From assembly GCA_902777005.1 (NCBI GenBank), contig CACYSB010000004.1, positions 1 to 64,000 of the forward strand: a DNA stretch of 64,000 bases, in the 5' to 3' direction. This stretch comes from an uncultured Bacteroidota bacterium. Lineage in GTDB: Bacteria; Bacteroidota; Bacteroidia; Bacteroidales; P3. The notes beneath the pieces were generated by a model. That model was not told the origin of the DNA, searched no databases, and was given only the letters and a program-made list of their open reading frames with translations. The stretch's first letter is position 1. Each line of letters begins with the position of its first letter. Below are positions 53,810 to 62,903 of the stretch, piece by piece. The translations under genes were made by a program, and so were the position numbers.

Positions 53810-54538
53810 ATGATACCCCGAACAATACACTACTGCTGGTTTGGTCGCGGCGAGATGCCGCAACTGGCGATAGATTGCATAGCCTCGTGGCACAAATATA
53901 TGCCTGATTGGAATTATAAGCTGTGGAACGAGGATAACTTCGATGTCGACAGCACACCTTACACCAAAGAGGCATACGAGGCCAGACGATATGCATTCGT
54001 GACGGATTATGTGAGGCTCTATGCCCTGAAAACCGAAGGTGGCGTGTATATGGACACTGATGTGGAAATACTGAAGCCTCTGGACAACCTACTCCACCTT
54101 CAGGCATTCACCGGCTATGAGGGTAGCAAACACAAGCCGCCAGTCACAGGTTTGATGGCCAGCGAGGCCAACGGCGAATGGGTGACGGAACAACTCGCAG
54201 CATACGACAATGCACGATTCCTAATGCCCGACGGCAGCTACGACACGACGACCAACACTTGGCGTATCAGTCGCATTATGCAAGCAAACGGCTTTGTATG
54301 CGATGGCAAACAAAAGCAATACAAAGATCTTACCGTGTTCCCGACAGAGTATTTCTGTCCACATCAGACAACAGGAGAATATCTGCTCATCGAGAACACC
54401 TACTGCAACCACCATTTTATGGGGTCATGGAACGACAAGAAGGAGAAGGGGTGGAAAGGCTGGGTGCTTGGACTTGTGGGGCAAAAGACTATGACGAGAC
54501 TTATCAAACTCAAAAGATGCCTCGAGAATCTCTTCTAA
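53810..54538 (+). CDS. GT32-like glycosyltransferase (DxD sugar-binding type)
   Basis: A 242-aa enzyme of the Gly_transf_sug/OCH1-like family: IPRTIHYCWFGRGEMPQLAI at the start, YKLWNEDNFDV, FVTDYVRLYALKTEGGVYMD and the DTDVEIL metal motif at about 82-86. Donor and acceptor are unknown. The TAA stop lies inside intergenic module b (TCTAACCGAAC). Confidence 0.9.
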   Translation: MIPRTIHYCWFGRGEMPQLAIDCIASWHKYMPDWNYKLWNEDNFDVDSTPYTKEAYEARRYAFVTDYVRLYALKTEGGVYMDTDVEILKPLDNLLHLQAFTGYEGSKHKPPVTGLMASEANGEWVTEQLAAYDNARFLMPDGSYDTTTNTWRISRIMQANGFVCDGKQKQYKDLTVFPTEYFCPHQTTGEYLLIENTYCNHHFMGSWNDKKEKGWKGWVLGLVGQKTMTRLIKLKRCLENLF

Positions 54539-54678
54539 CCGAACTATCCGAATCAAACCGAATAACTCAATCAGAACGAAAAGAGGTGTGCCCGCGAATA
54601 CATATTGAATAAATCAAATGCAATGAGCAACTATCAAAACTTTTATCTCCTTCATATTTTAAAAGATTATAAAAGAGA
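54533..54678 (+). repeat. capsule-locus intergenic modules b+a+c
   Basis: Module b (TCTAACCGAACTATCCGAAT) provides the GT32 stop codon. Module a (AACTCAATCAGAACGAAAAG) follows, and module c (TATCTCCTTCATATTTTAAAAG) ends at the next start codon. Confidence 0.7.
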
Positions 54679-56082
54679 ATGGTTCCATACTTTCCGAAAC
54701 AAATAGCCACTAAAGGCATCTACATATATCTCGGATTGCTGACAGCGGTATCGCTGGTGTTCTTCAAGCATGCCATGTCCATAGACTTCCTGATTATGGG
54801 CGTGATGTGGGTGGTGGGATTCTTCCTGCTGAGTAACCTCTGCAGCAAGAAATGGCAGGAGACTCCACAAAAGAAGTTCCTCATCAACATCTTCCTCATT
54901 GCTTTAGGCCTACGTTGGGCATGGGCAATCTTCGCATATATTTACTATTTCCTTAAAACAGGGATACCTTTCGAGTTCTCGGCCGGTGACTCTTTATGGT
55001 ACTATGATGAAACACTAGGAAATGTCCATGCGAATATTAAAGATGTTTGGGACTATCTTTTTATTCACACCGATACCATTTCTGACTCGGGATATGTATT
55101 CTACCTATCGTTGCTGTCGAAAATCACTGGGGAGAGCATATTGCTTCCCCGCTTGATAAACAGCATCTTCAGTGCAGCCACGGTGTTACTGATTTACTAT
55201 TTGGCCAAGCGAAATATCGGAGAAGAAGGGGGACGCATGGCAGCAATATTTGCATGCTTTATGCCCAACTTTATCTTCTATTGCGGTACACACCTAAAGG
55301 AACCTCTAATGGTATTTCTAATGGTCGCCTTTTTAGAGAGGGCCGATTACCTATTACGTAGCAAAAAATATAATGTATTCACAATTGCTATACCTGTGCT
55401 ATTAGCATTGAGCCTTTTTGCTTTTCGTACTGTGCTGGGAGGTGCGGCAGTATTCGCTTTCGTAACAGCACTGGTCTTCACAAACACATCAGTAATTGGT
55501 AAAGCCAAACGATATATGCTTATCGGTTGGGGATTACTGGCGGTGTTTACAATTACTGGCGGTACAATCATGAACGAATCGGAGGGTTTGTGGGAGACAA
55601 GGAACGAAAATCAAGCCGCCAAACGCTCGGTACAAACTGCCCGAGGAAACCAATGGGCTAAATATGCTACCGGTACCGTGATGGCGCCTATGATGTTCGT
55701 ATTGCCCTTCCCTACGATGGTGGATGTAGATGAGCAATACAACCAACAGATGGTCAGCGGCGGTAACTATGTCCGCAACTTCCTCGGAGGATTTGTGCTC
55801 ATTGCCCTGTTCAGTGCCATCTTCATCACCAAGAATTGGAGGAGCCTTTCCTTGATAGGGTCCTTCGTCATTGCATACCTCGGTATCGTATCCACCAGTG
55901 GATTTGCCAACTCGGAGAGGTTCCTGCTACCAGGATTGCCGGTGTTGCTCATCATGGCAGCGTATGGGGTGACACTGCTGAATGCCAAGAACTACAAGTT
56001 CATCAAGATATGGTACTGGGTGGTGCCGGTGATGGGGTTTGCTTGGGCGTTCTTCAAACTAGGGTCCCGCGGCCTGTTCTAG
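54679..56082 (+). CDS. polytopic GT39-like glycosyltransferase or polysaccharide polymerase
   Basis: A 467-aa membrane protein with about 11 helices. SAGDSLWYYDETLG has an Asp-rich loop after the second or third helix. LPRLINSIFSAATVLLIYYLAKRN (in parts) and GTHLKEPLMVFLMVAFLERADY resemble the GT39/PMT-like dolichol-sugar family more than Wzy. It may polymerise or decorate the glycan in the periplasm. The TAG stop (56080-56082) is followed in the same frame by 99 open codons of a 13-residue tandem repeat ending at TAA 56380-56382. Confidence 0.7.
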   Translation: MVPYFPKQIATKGIYIYLGLLTAVSLVFFKHAMSIDFLIMGVMWVVGFFLLSNLCSKKWQETPQKKFLINIFLIALGLRWAWAIFAYIYYFLKTGIPFEFSAGDSLWYYDETLGNVHANIKDVWDYLFIHTDTISDSGYVFYLSLLSKITGESILLPRLINSIFSAATVLLIYYLAKRNIGEEGGRMAAIFACFMPNFIFYCGTHLKEPLMVFLMVAFLERADYLLRSKKYNVFTIAIPVLLALSLFAFRTVLGGAAVFAFVTALVFTNTSVIGKAKRYMLIGWGLLAVFTITGGTIMNESEGLWETRNENQAAKRSVQTARGNQWAKYATGTVMAPMMFVLPFPTMVDVDEQYNQQMVSGGNYVRNFLGGFVLIALFSAIFITKNWRSLSLIGSFVIAYLGIVSTSGFANSERFLLPGLPVLLIMAAYGVTLLNAKNYKFIKIWYWVVPVMGFAWAFFKLGSRGLF

Positions 56083-56379
56083 CTAACCGAACTACCCGAA
56101 ACAAGCCGAACTACTTCTTCTCTAACCGAATCACCTGAAACAAGCCGAACTACTTCTTCTCTAACCGAATCACCTGAAGCAAGCCGAACTACTTCTTCTC
56201 TAACCGAATCACCTGAAACAAGCCGAACTACTTCTTCTCTAACCGAATCACCTGAAGCAAGCCGAACAACTCCTTCTCTAACCGAATCACCTGAAGCCAG
56301 CCGAACTACTTCTTCTCTAACCGAATCACCTAAAACAAGCCGAACAACTTCTTCTCTAACAGAATCATACGAAAAATCC
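56083..56379 (+). repeat. 39-bp tandem array, in frame with the preceding gene
   Basis: Seven full 39-bp units start at 56083, 56122, 56161, 56200, 56239, 56278 and 56317, plus a partial one at 56356. There are no indels and only a few substitutions. Read in the frame of the upstream gene each unit gives LTESPETSRTTSS or a close variant. The last ends ESYEKS then TAA, 3 bp before the next ATG. The unit start CTAACCGAA is intergenic module b, so the array looks like an amplified module. It fills the whole 303-bp gap. Confidence 0.95.
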
Positions 56380-56386
56380 TAAATCA
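56375..56386 (+). repeat. 12-bp direct repeat, left copy
   Basis: AATCCTAAATCA, identical to 56865-56876. The two copies bracket the GxxExxY gene. Confidence 0.65.
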
Positions 56387-56805
56387 TGAATATTAAGAAT
56401 GATACGTTGGCCTACATGGTTATTGGATGTGCAATGGAAGTATATAAGGCTCTTGGTCCAGGACTATTGGAGTCTGTTTATCAAAAAGCTTTATTAAAAG
56501 AGTTGGCGTATAATGAAATACAAGCAGAGTCAGAAGTTCCAATAGATGTTAGTTATCGAGGAGAGAACCTTGGTATTGGTTTTCGTATGGATATTTTGGT
56601 AGAGGATATTATAGCGCTTGAATTGAAGTCGGTAGCAAAACTTGAAGATATCCATTACAAACAATTACTTAACTACCTTTTACTCACAGATAAACCTTTG
56701 GGATACCTTATCAATTTTAACGTTCCTAATTTCACTTTGGGACAAGGGTATGACAAGATTCGCAACCTACGCTACAATAAACCCATCCCCGACTGGGTCA
56801 TATAA
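56386..56805 (+). CDS. GxxExxY family protein (PD-(D/E)xK-like)
   Basis: A 139-aa protein with the eponymous GPGLLESVY motif (about 24-32) and a nuclease-like core FRMDILVEDIIALELKS (in parts, about 67-85), where Asp and Glu-x-Lys match the PD-(D/E)xK superfamily. Function is not established. It is strongly AT-rich (18 of 60 bases G/C at 56461-56520) inside a GC-richer area, and it is bracketed by 12-bp direct repeats, both signs of insertion. Confidence 0.85.
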   Translation: MNIKNDTLAYMVIGCAMEVYKALGPGLLESVYQKALLKELAYNEIQAESEVPIDVSYRGENLGIGFRMDILVEDIIALELKSVAKLEDIHYKQLLNYLLLTDKPLGYLINFNVPNFTLGQGYDKIRNLRYNKPIPDWVI

Positions 56806-56812
56806 TTTGGGT

Positions 56813-56912
56813 TCATTCGGCTTTTTAGATTAGAATTTAAGTATAAATACTTTTATCCGGTTAGAATCCTAAATCAAGGATTTCGGTTATTTTCGTTTTT
56901 TTTCGGTTAGAT
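56813..56912 (-). repeat. capsule-locus module b, inverted copies
   Basis: On the minus strand this reads TCTAACCGAAAAAAAACGAAAATAACCGAA and, further on, GATTCTAACCGGAT (given in parts). It has the opposite orientation to the array at 56083-56379. It includes the right copy of AATCCTAAATCA (56865-56876) and ends at the GT4 start codon. Confidence 0.6.
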
Positions 56913-57893
56913 GAATATTCTGATAGTATGCAATTATAAGCCGGGGGTGTGCTGCAGAAGCATCTGCGGTCTGAGGGGCATCTCGCCGATATTTTCTCCA
57001 CAAAGGCTTCGATAATATGGCGTCTATTGATGCCAGGGCGACTTTTTTCTGCTGCAAAGTATTATGACGTGCTGCATATCCACTGCTGCTCGGGCTGGGG
57101 ATTCCTACCGGCGGTCGTCGGTGTCACCGTGGGGCGGCAATTGAAGAAACGCGTAGTGCTGACCTACCACGGTGGTGGCGGGGAGAGATTCTTCGACAAA
57201 TATCCTAAACTGGTGCGCCACTACCTCACACGCACTGATGCCAATATTGTCCTGTCGGGGTTCCTTGCGAAGGTCTTTGATAAGCACGGCCTGCCTTATA
57301 CCATCATCCCTAATATCATTGAGCTTGATGAGACACAGTATCGTATACGGGAGTCTTTGAGACCAAACTTTATCTGTACCCGTGCACATGAACCACTCTA
57401 CAACATCCCTTGTATCCTGCGGGCTTTCCAGAAAACTCTAACCGAATTACCGGAATCAACCTTAACATTAGTCGGTGACGGTTCTCAACACAGCGCTTTG
57501 ATGGAGATGGTGAAAGATATGGGGTTGAAGAATGTTACGTTTACTGGGCGAGTGGATAATAAAGAGATCTACCGTTGCCTGGATAGAGCCGACATATTCC
57601 TCTCGGCTCCGACAGTAGACAATATGCCAGTATCTGTTCTTGAGGCCATGAATGCCGGATTGCTGGTAATCTCAAGCCGTGTCGGGGGTGTGCCTTATAT
57701 AATTGACAACATCGAAACAGGATTGTTGTTCGAGAGTGACAATCACGAAGAGCTGTCACAGAAGATGCTATGGGCCGTGGAGAATCAGACTACTGCCAAA
57801 GATATCATTATAAATGCCCACGATGAAGTGAAAAGATATCGATGGGATAGCGTCAAAGAACAACTATATATTGCCTATGGCTTTTCTGCATGA
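56911..57893 (+). pseudogene. GT4 family glycosyltransferase with a frameshift near the start
   Basis: The N-terminal strand MNILIVCNYKPG is encoded from ATG 56911, but the rest (LQKHLRSEGHLADIF onward, to TGA 57891-57893) is in another frame. One extra G in the GGGGG run at 56943-56947 would join them. The body has GT-B features: HIHCCSGWGFLPA, LTYHGGGGERFFDKYPKL, GDGSQHSALMEM, FTGRVDNKEIY and the donor-site PTVDNMPVSVLEAMNAGLLVIS. An internal GTG at 56949 could start a shortened protein lacking the first strand. It could be phase variation, a recent mutation or a sequence error. Confidence 0.65.
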
Positions 57894-59157
57894 ACATATC
57901 ATACTGCCGTTGAGTGACCTTGTGAAAGGTGAGCAGGTACACAGATACCTGCGCCTGTTGCGAGAAGCGGAGCAATGGACTCCCGAACAGATGCAAGCCT
58001 TCCTGGAGAAGCGGTTGAGAAAATTGCTCGTCTATGCTGCCAAGGAGGTGCCGTTCTACCGCGATTGGTTCCACAACCATAGTATAGACCCCGCAACGGC
58101 ACGCATAGAACAGATGCCTATCGTTGACAAAGCTATTATGCGGCAGGAAGGCCTTGAACGCTTTGCTGCAGAGTGTTTCCCCCCAAAAGAGCGTATTACT
58201 ACTCGCTCTGGTGGCAGCACAGGAGAACCTTTCACATTCTATGAGACCAAGCTGTCCTATTCCGTCAATATGGCGGCCAAACTAAGGACATGGTATCAAG
58301 CTGGCTATCGGATGGGGGACCGTTACATGAAAATCACAAACGGGAAACGTCCCAGCAAGATAAAGGAGCTGCAAGACATTGCAAACAACTGCCTCTACGT
58401 ACCGTTCTACTCTATCACTGATGATACATTGAAGGCGATACTGGATACGATTGAACAGAAGAAGCCCCTGTACATCCGCTCCTACCCCAGCCCACTCTAT
58501 CTGCTGGCGCGATACCGCAACGGGCATCATGACTATCATTTCAATCCTCGCCATATCTTTACAACTGGTTCCACCCTCCCTGAAGACTACCGCAACGAGA
58601 TAGAGAGTGCTTTTGGATGTGACGTCATTGACTCCTATAGCTGTGAAGGTACTCCCAATACATACGAGACGCATGTCCATAACGGTTATAATGTCACTGG
58701 TTATTATGGTATAATAGAAGTCTTGGATGAAGACAACCGACCTGTCACTGACGGCATCGGCCGTGTGATAAGTACAGACCTGTGGAATCTGGCGCATCCG
58801 TTCATTCGATATGACACCCAAGACCTTGTCGAGGTAAAAAAGGGTAGGATTATCCGCATTATGGGGCGTCAATGTGAGACCCTGCTCGAAGCCAACGGGA
58901 AGCTGCTGACAGTTCATAATTTCACCCACTATTTTGCCGACAACTTCCCTTCGGTAGACGGCTGGCAGATTGTTAAACAGAAAGAGGGCAACATCAGGTT
59001 CCGCTTGGTTGCGAATAGCCTATACACCCCTGATGACGGGCAGCGAATTGTACAACACTGGTCTACTATTATTGGCAAAACAGTAGCCATAGAACTTGTC
59101 GACAATCTACCATTGATGGACAACAACAAACACCTAAGTATCATTGACGAGAAATGA
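57877..59157 (+). CDS. CapK-like AMP-binding (phenylacetate-CoA ligase-related) protein
   Basis: A protein of 426 aa from ATG 57877, overlapping the GT4 end by 17 bp. A helical N-terminus (LRKLLVYAAKEVPFYRDWF) leads to the adenylate-forming P-loop TRSGGSTGEPFTFYE (about 110-125). TTGSTLPEDYRNEIESAFG and DSYSCEG follow, then the hinge region RYDTQDLVEVKKG. CapK relatives in capsule loci are thought to activate an acid for attachment to the glycan. Here the two FemAB-like genes next door are candidate transferases. Confidence 0.8.
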   Translation: MAFLHEHIILPLSDLVKGEQVHRYLRLLREAEQWTPEQMQAFLEKRLRKLLVYAAKEVPFYRDWFHNHSIDPATARIEQMPIVDKAIMRQEGLERFAAECFPPKERITTRSGGSTGEPFTFYETKLSYSVNMAAKLRTWYQAGYRMGDRYMKITNGKRPSKIKELQDIANNCLYVPFYSITDDTLKAILDTIEQKKPLYIRSYPSPLYLLARYRNGHHDYHFNPRHIFTTGSTLPEDYRNEIESAFGCDVIDSYSCEGTPNTYETHVHNGYNVTGYYGIIEVLDEDNRPVTDGIGRVISTDLWNLAHPFIRYDTQDLVEVKKGRIIRIMGRQCETLLEANGKLLTVHNFTHYFADNFPSVDGWQIVKQKEGNIRFRLVANSLYTPDDGQRIVQHWSTIIGKTVAIELVDNLPLMDNNKHLSIIDEK

Positions 59158-60161
59158 CCCTGCTGACACAATACTCACAGATAGACACATCGGACTGGGA
59201 GAAACTGCTTAAAGAGTCTCCTGTCGCTTCCTGGTTCCAGTCTGACGAGGCCTATTGTTTCTTCGACAATCTCAGCTTCATGGAAGCCTTTGTCGTGGCA
59301 GTGGTTGAGGGAGAAAGATTGATGGGTCTCACCATGGGATATCTACAAGGAGACGGTGGGATGTTGAAGAAACGGCTGTCCAGACGTACCATCATCATCG
59401 GTGGCCCATTACTATCCAAGGACATCACGAAGGCCCAACTTATAGCCATGCTGACTGCCGTAAGACAATTGCCTGCAGTAAAAAAATGCATCTATATTGA
59501 GACCCGTAACCTCAACGACTATTCGTGCTGGAGAGGCACTTTTGAGGAGTGCGGTTTTGAATATGTGCCGCATTACAACTTCCATCAAGTCACCACCTCG
59601 ATGGAGGCAATCAACAGCAAACTGAGTCGTACCCGCAAGCGCCATATACATGTAGGTTTAAGAGACGGCGCCACTCTTGGCGAAGCCACTACAGGAGCAG
59701 AGGTGGACGAGTTCTACGGTATCCTCTCCGACTTATACCGGCACAAAGTGAAGAAGCCACTGCCTCCACGGGAGTTCTTCCAGAAGATGTTGGCGCTACC
59801 ATCAGCAAAGATACTCACCGTCAACTACCAAGGTCATGTGATTGGCGGTATGGCATATATAGAGTTGTCTGAGCGTGTAGGATATGAATGGTACGTCTGC
59901 GGGATGGACGAGAAATACAAGACGCTATACCCTTCGGAGCTGGCCACCTATGCGGGGTTACAGTGTGCCTCAAACAGTGGCTGTCCTCGCTTCGATTTTA
60001 TGGGGGCTGGTAAGCCTGGTGTATCTTATGGTGTTCGTAATTTCAAAGCCCTATTTGGAGGTGAGCTCGTCGAGCACGGACGTTTCCTGCATTTGAACAA
60101 GCCACTACTATATAACCTTGGGAAAGCGGCCATCAATATACTTGAAAAACCACATCGTTAA
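59154..60161 (+). CDS. FemAB/GNAT-like acyl- or aminoacyl-transferase
   Basis: A 335-aa soluble protein with two GNAT-like halves: YIETRNLNDYSCWRGTFEECGFEYVPHYNFH (in parts) around 115-145 and IGGMAYIELSERVGYEWYVCGMDEKYK around 225-250. LYPSELATYAGLQ and FDFMGAGKPGVSYGVRNFKALFGG near the C-terminus are the typical FemAB/PEP-CTERM-associated signature. It is coupled to the CapK-like gene by ATGA and shares one base with the next, related gene. The acyl donor is unknown. Confidence 0.75.
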   Translation: MTLLTQYSQIDTSDWEKLLKESPVASWFQSDEAYCFFDNLSFMEAFVVAVVEGERLMGLTMGYLQGDGGMLKKRLSRRTIIIGGPLLSKDITKAQLIAMLTAVRQLPAVKKCIYIETRNLNDYSCWRGTFEECGFEYVPHYNFHQVTTSMEAINSKLSRTRKRHIHVGLRDGATLGEATTGAEVDEFYGILSDLYRHKVKKPLPPREFFQKMLALPSAKILTVNYQGHVIGGMAYIELSERVGYEWYVCGMDEKYKTLYPSELATYAGLQCASNSGCPRFDFMGAGKPGVSYGVRNFKALFGGELVEHGRFLHLNKPLLYNLGKAAINILEKPHR

Positions 60162-61228
60162 TGAACTGTCAATTCGAAATCATAAAGCCTACACCACAAG
60201 ACTGGCATCGTATAGAGTCCTCACCGGATTGCACCTGTTTCCATACTCATGGTTGGTACAACTACCTCGAGGAACTCGGCCGACATGTGCTGATTGTGAA
60301 AATCGTTGCCGATGAAGTCGAAGGTTACTTTTGGGGAGCCCGTCGGTGGTTAGGTATCAGAATTATTGAGGCCCCTCCGGTCTCTACCGGCACCTACACA
60401 CAGGGGCTCTGCATGATGGCGGAAATCACCGTGGAACAAAGAGTTGAAATATATCAATCACTCTATCAGTGGTTACGTAAAAAATACCATGTGGGATATA
60501 TGCAGGTCAGCGATTGGCGGTTCCGCACCACACACGACGACTACATCGACCCTGCACAATGGAGCCTTCCAGCACTGGATAATGCCAAGGTGCAATACTC
60601 AGTACGTACCACTTTTTATGTCGACACCAGAAAAACTCAGGAGGAACTATGGAACAACCTAAACTATAAGTCGTGCAAATACTCAATCAACAAAGCACGG
60701 AAAGAAGGGTTGAGCGTTGTGTCTGTTGAACGAGCAGAAGAGATACCCGCTTTTGTGGAGATGCATAGGCGCCATATAGAGGATGTCTTCAATCGTAAGG
60801 GTATGAAGCCTATGCCCTATCAGAAGAAAGAACACTTACTGTCTCTATGCCAGTCGTTATTCCCGAACAATATACTTATGCTCAAAGTTATCGGGAAAGA
60901 TGACAATGGCTTGGAGCAATGTCTGTCCACGGCCATCTTTTGTCCAGGGAAGGATGCCAGCACCTATTTCACCGGTGCCAGCCTACGCCAGTACATGAAA
61001 TACTGTCCAAATGAATTGATGGTTTGGGAAGGCATGAGGATGCTTCATGAACGAGGAGCAGGTGATTTAATTTTTACCGGTGTCGCACACTATAAAAAGA
61101 AATTTGGCTCATCATACGCATACTTACCAGTTTTAGCCTTTACTCCTTATTCATTCCTATTTACCTTCCGCAACAGATTTAAACGGCTATATGGTAAACT
61201 GAGGAATACATTTAAACACAATCAATGA
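60161..61228 (+). CDS. FemAB/GNAT-like transferase, second copy
   Basis: A 355-aa protein related in layout to its neighbour: CTCFHTHGWYNYLEELG at the N-terminus, RTTFYVDTRKTQEELWNNL, KSCKYSINKARKEGLSV (the FemAB arginine/lysine helix), FTGASLRQYMKYCPNELMVWEGM and FTGVAHYKKKFGSSY. The two are different enough not to be a recent duplication. The C-terminus is basic. It overlaps the DUF354 gene by 4 bp. Confidence 0.75.
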   Translation: MNCQFEIIKPTPQDWHRIESSPDCTCFHTHGWYNYLEELGRHVLIVKIVADEVEGYFWGARRWLGIRIIEAPPVSTGTYTQGLCMMAEITVEQRVEIYQSLYQWLRKKYHVGYMQVSDWRFRTTHDDYIDPAQWSLPALDNAKVQYSVRTTFYVDTRKTQEELWNNLNYKSCKYSINKARKEGLSVVSVERAEEIPAFVEMHRRHIEDVFNRKGMKPMPYQKKEHLLSLCQSLFPNNILMLKVIGKDDNGLEQCLSTAIFCPGKDASTYFTGASLRQYMKYCPNELMVWEGMRMLHERGAGDLIFTGVAHYKKKFGSSYAYLPVLAFTPYSFLFTFRNRFKRLYGKLRNTFKHNQ

Positions 61229-62274
61229 ATATACTGATTGATATCGGGCATCCGGGGCATGTGCATCTGCTGCATGGGGTGGCGGAGGAGATGAAAGAGC
61301 GGGGGCACAAGGTGTTCTACTCGGTGAGGGAGATTCCTGTGGCCAAGCGGCTGATGGAATATTACGGCATGACGCCATGGGTAGACCTTGGTGGAAAGAA
61401 AGACTCACTGTGGGGGAAAGCAGAGACCGTTATCTCCCAAGATATGCAGCTGCTGCGCTTTGTGCGGCACAATCATATTGACTTGGGACTCAGTAGCGGA
61501 ATAGTGCTAAGCCACGTATCGAAACTAACCTCGATGAAGGCTTTTATGTTCGATGACGACGACGATGCCGCAGAGCCGCTGATTGTCAAATACGGACATC
61601 CACTGACTGATGTCGTTTTTACGCCTGACTGTATCCACCGCAAGGCCAGACATGCTCTCTACTATGCCGGTACCCACGAACTTGCCTATCTGCACCCTAA
61701 ACGGTTTACTCCCAATCCGCTGGTATTACAGCATGCTGGGTTACAGGAGGGTGTGCGTTTCTTCATCATGCGTTTCGTGGCGCTGAAGGGGCACCATGAC
61801 GTGGGACAACAGGGACTTACGCTGGAGCAGAAAGAGGCGTTGGTGAACCTGCTGAAGCCTCATGGTCGTGTCATCATCACCTCAGAAAGAGCCATAGAAC
61901 CCGAGTTCGAAGAGTATCGCCTTCCGGTGCCGCCAGAGGAGATACACTCACTGATGGCCTATAGCTCCATGTTCCTCGGCGACAGTCAAACGATGACATC
62001 CGAGGCGGCAGTGCTGGGTGTGCCGGCAATGAAATGCAACACCTTCGCAGGACGGTTGTCGGTACCCAATATGCTGGAGCAGAAGTATGGGCTTTGCTAT
62101 GCCTATCAGCCGTCACAGTTCGAGGAGATGTACCGTCACATAGAACAACTGCTGGCGCGCAAGCCTGAAGAACTGAAGAACGAATGGCAGGGGAAACGGC
62201 AGCGTATGTTAAAAGATATGATTGACCCCACTGAATTCTTCGTAGACTATATAGAAAACATAAAGAAACGTTAA
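61225..62274 (+). CDS. DUF354 protein, GT-B-like
   Basis: A 349-aa protein of the DUF354 family, found in archaeal and bacterial surface-glycan loci and resembling UDP-GlcNAc 2-epimerase/GT-B folds. It opens NILIDIGHPGHVHLLHGVAEEM, then FMFDDDDDAAEPLI, and the late FLGDSQTMTSEAAVLGVPAM is a sugar-nucleotide-site-like motif. Its precise reaction is unknown. It is coupled to the FemAB-like gene. Confidence 0.83.
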   Translation: MNILIDIGHPGHVHLLHGVAEEMKERGHKVFYSVREIPVAKRLMEYYGMTPWVDLGGKKDSLWGKAETVISQDMQLLRFVRHNHIDLGLSSGIVLSHVSKLTSMKAFMFDDDDDAAEPLIVKYGHPLTDVVFTPDCIHRKARHALYYAGTHELAYLHPKRFTPNPLVLQHAGLQEGVRFFIMRFVALKGHHDVGQQGLTLEQKEALVNLLKPHGRVIITSERAIEPEFEEYRLPVPPEEIHSLMAYSSMFLGDSQTMTSEAAVLGVPAMKCNTFAGRLSVPNMLEQKYGLCYAYQPSQFEEMYRHIEQLLARKPEELKNEWQGKRQRMLKDMIDPTEFFVDYIENIKKR

Positions 62275-62351
62275 TTATCGTATAATTATCCGTTAATGTC
62301 TTTTGTTTATCAATTATACGGTCAATTATTGGCAATTAACGTCATAACAAT

Positions 62352-62903
62352 ATGAAAGACTATCTTGAACTGAAACGTCAATCGCTGCCGCACTACCGCC
62401 GTGAAGGGCTTTGGGGCACCCTGCGCACTTCGGCGAAGGTGCATGGCTACCGCTCTGTACTGTGGTTCGGTATTATCCGTTGGAAAGACCATGTCTTCAA
62501 CCAGTGGGCCATGCGCTGTCCGTGGAACGGCTTTAGGATAAGGCTGCAACGGTGGCGTGGCGTGCATGTAGGGCACAACGTCCATATCGGTCCCGGATGT
62601 ACGCTTGACTACCCCTACCCCTATTTTGTGGTTATTGAGGACGGCGCCTCGCTGGCTGGCAACAACTATGTACTGGCACACAGCACTCCCATGGAATACC
62701 ACGCCAAATGCGTGGAATCGTTTGTGGCCCCGACTATTATAGGCAAGAATGCCTGGGTGGGGGTGAACGCCACCATTCTCCCTGGAGTCACCATCGGCGA
62801 AGGGGCCATAGTGGCTGCCGGAGCAGTGGTCACCAAAGATGTGCCGCCACGCACCCTCGTCGGAGGTGTACCCGCCAAGATCATCAAAAAACTTGACATC
62901 TGA
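62352..62903 (+). CDS. hexapeptide-repeat acetyltransferase
   Basis: A 183-aa left-handed beta-helix acyltransferase. A basic N-terminal helix region to about 55 is followed by repeat turns ([32 protein letters not shown] with the catalytic His; [42 protein letters not shown] in parts). It probably O- or N-acetylates a sugar. A 77-bp AT-rich gap precedes it, with GTTAAT/ATTAAC words but no promoter box. It shares one base with the next gene. Confidence 0.88.
   Translation: MKDYLELKRQSLPHYRREGLWGTLRTSAKVHGYRSVLWFGIIRWKDHVFNQWAMRCPWNGFRIRLQRWRGVHVGHNVHIGPGCTLDYPYPYFVVIEDGASLAGNNYVLAHSTPMEYHAKCVESFVAPTIIGKNAWVGVNATILPGVTIGEGAIVAAGAVVTKDVPPRTLVGGVPAKIIKKLDI

Noticed and set aside
55836..56138. 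Separate frame running into the 39-bp array
   Set aside because: Another frame of the membrane glycosyltransferase end. Only the frame of the main gene stays open through the whole array.
56083..56379. CRISPR-like array
   Set aside because: Units are directly adjacent 39-bp tandem copies without unique spacers, and there are no cas genes.
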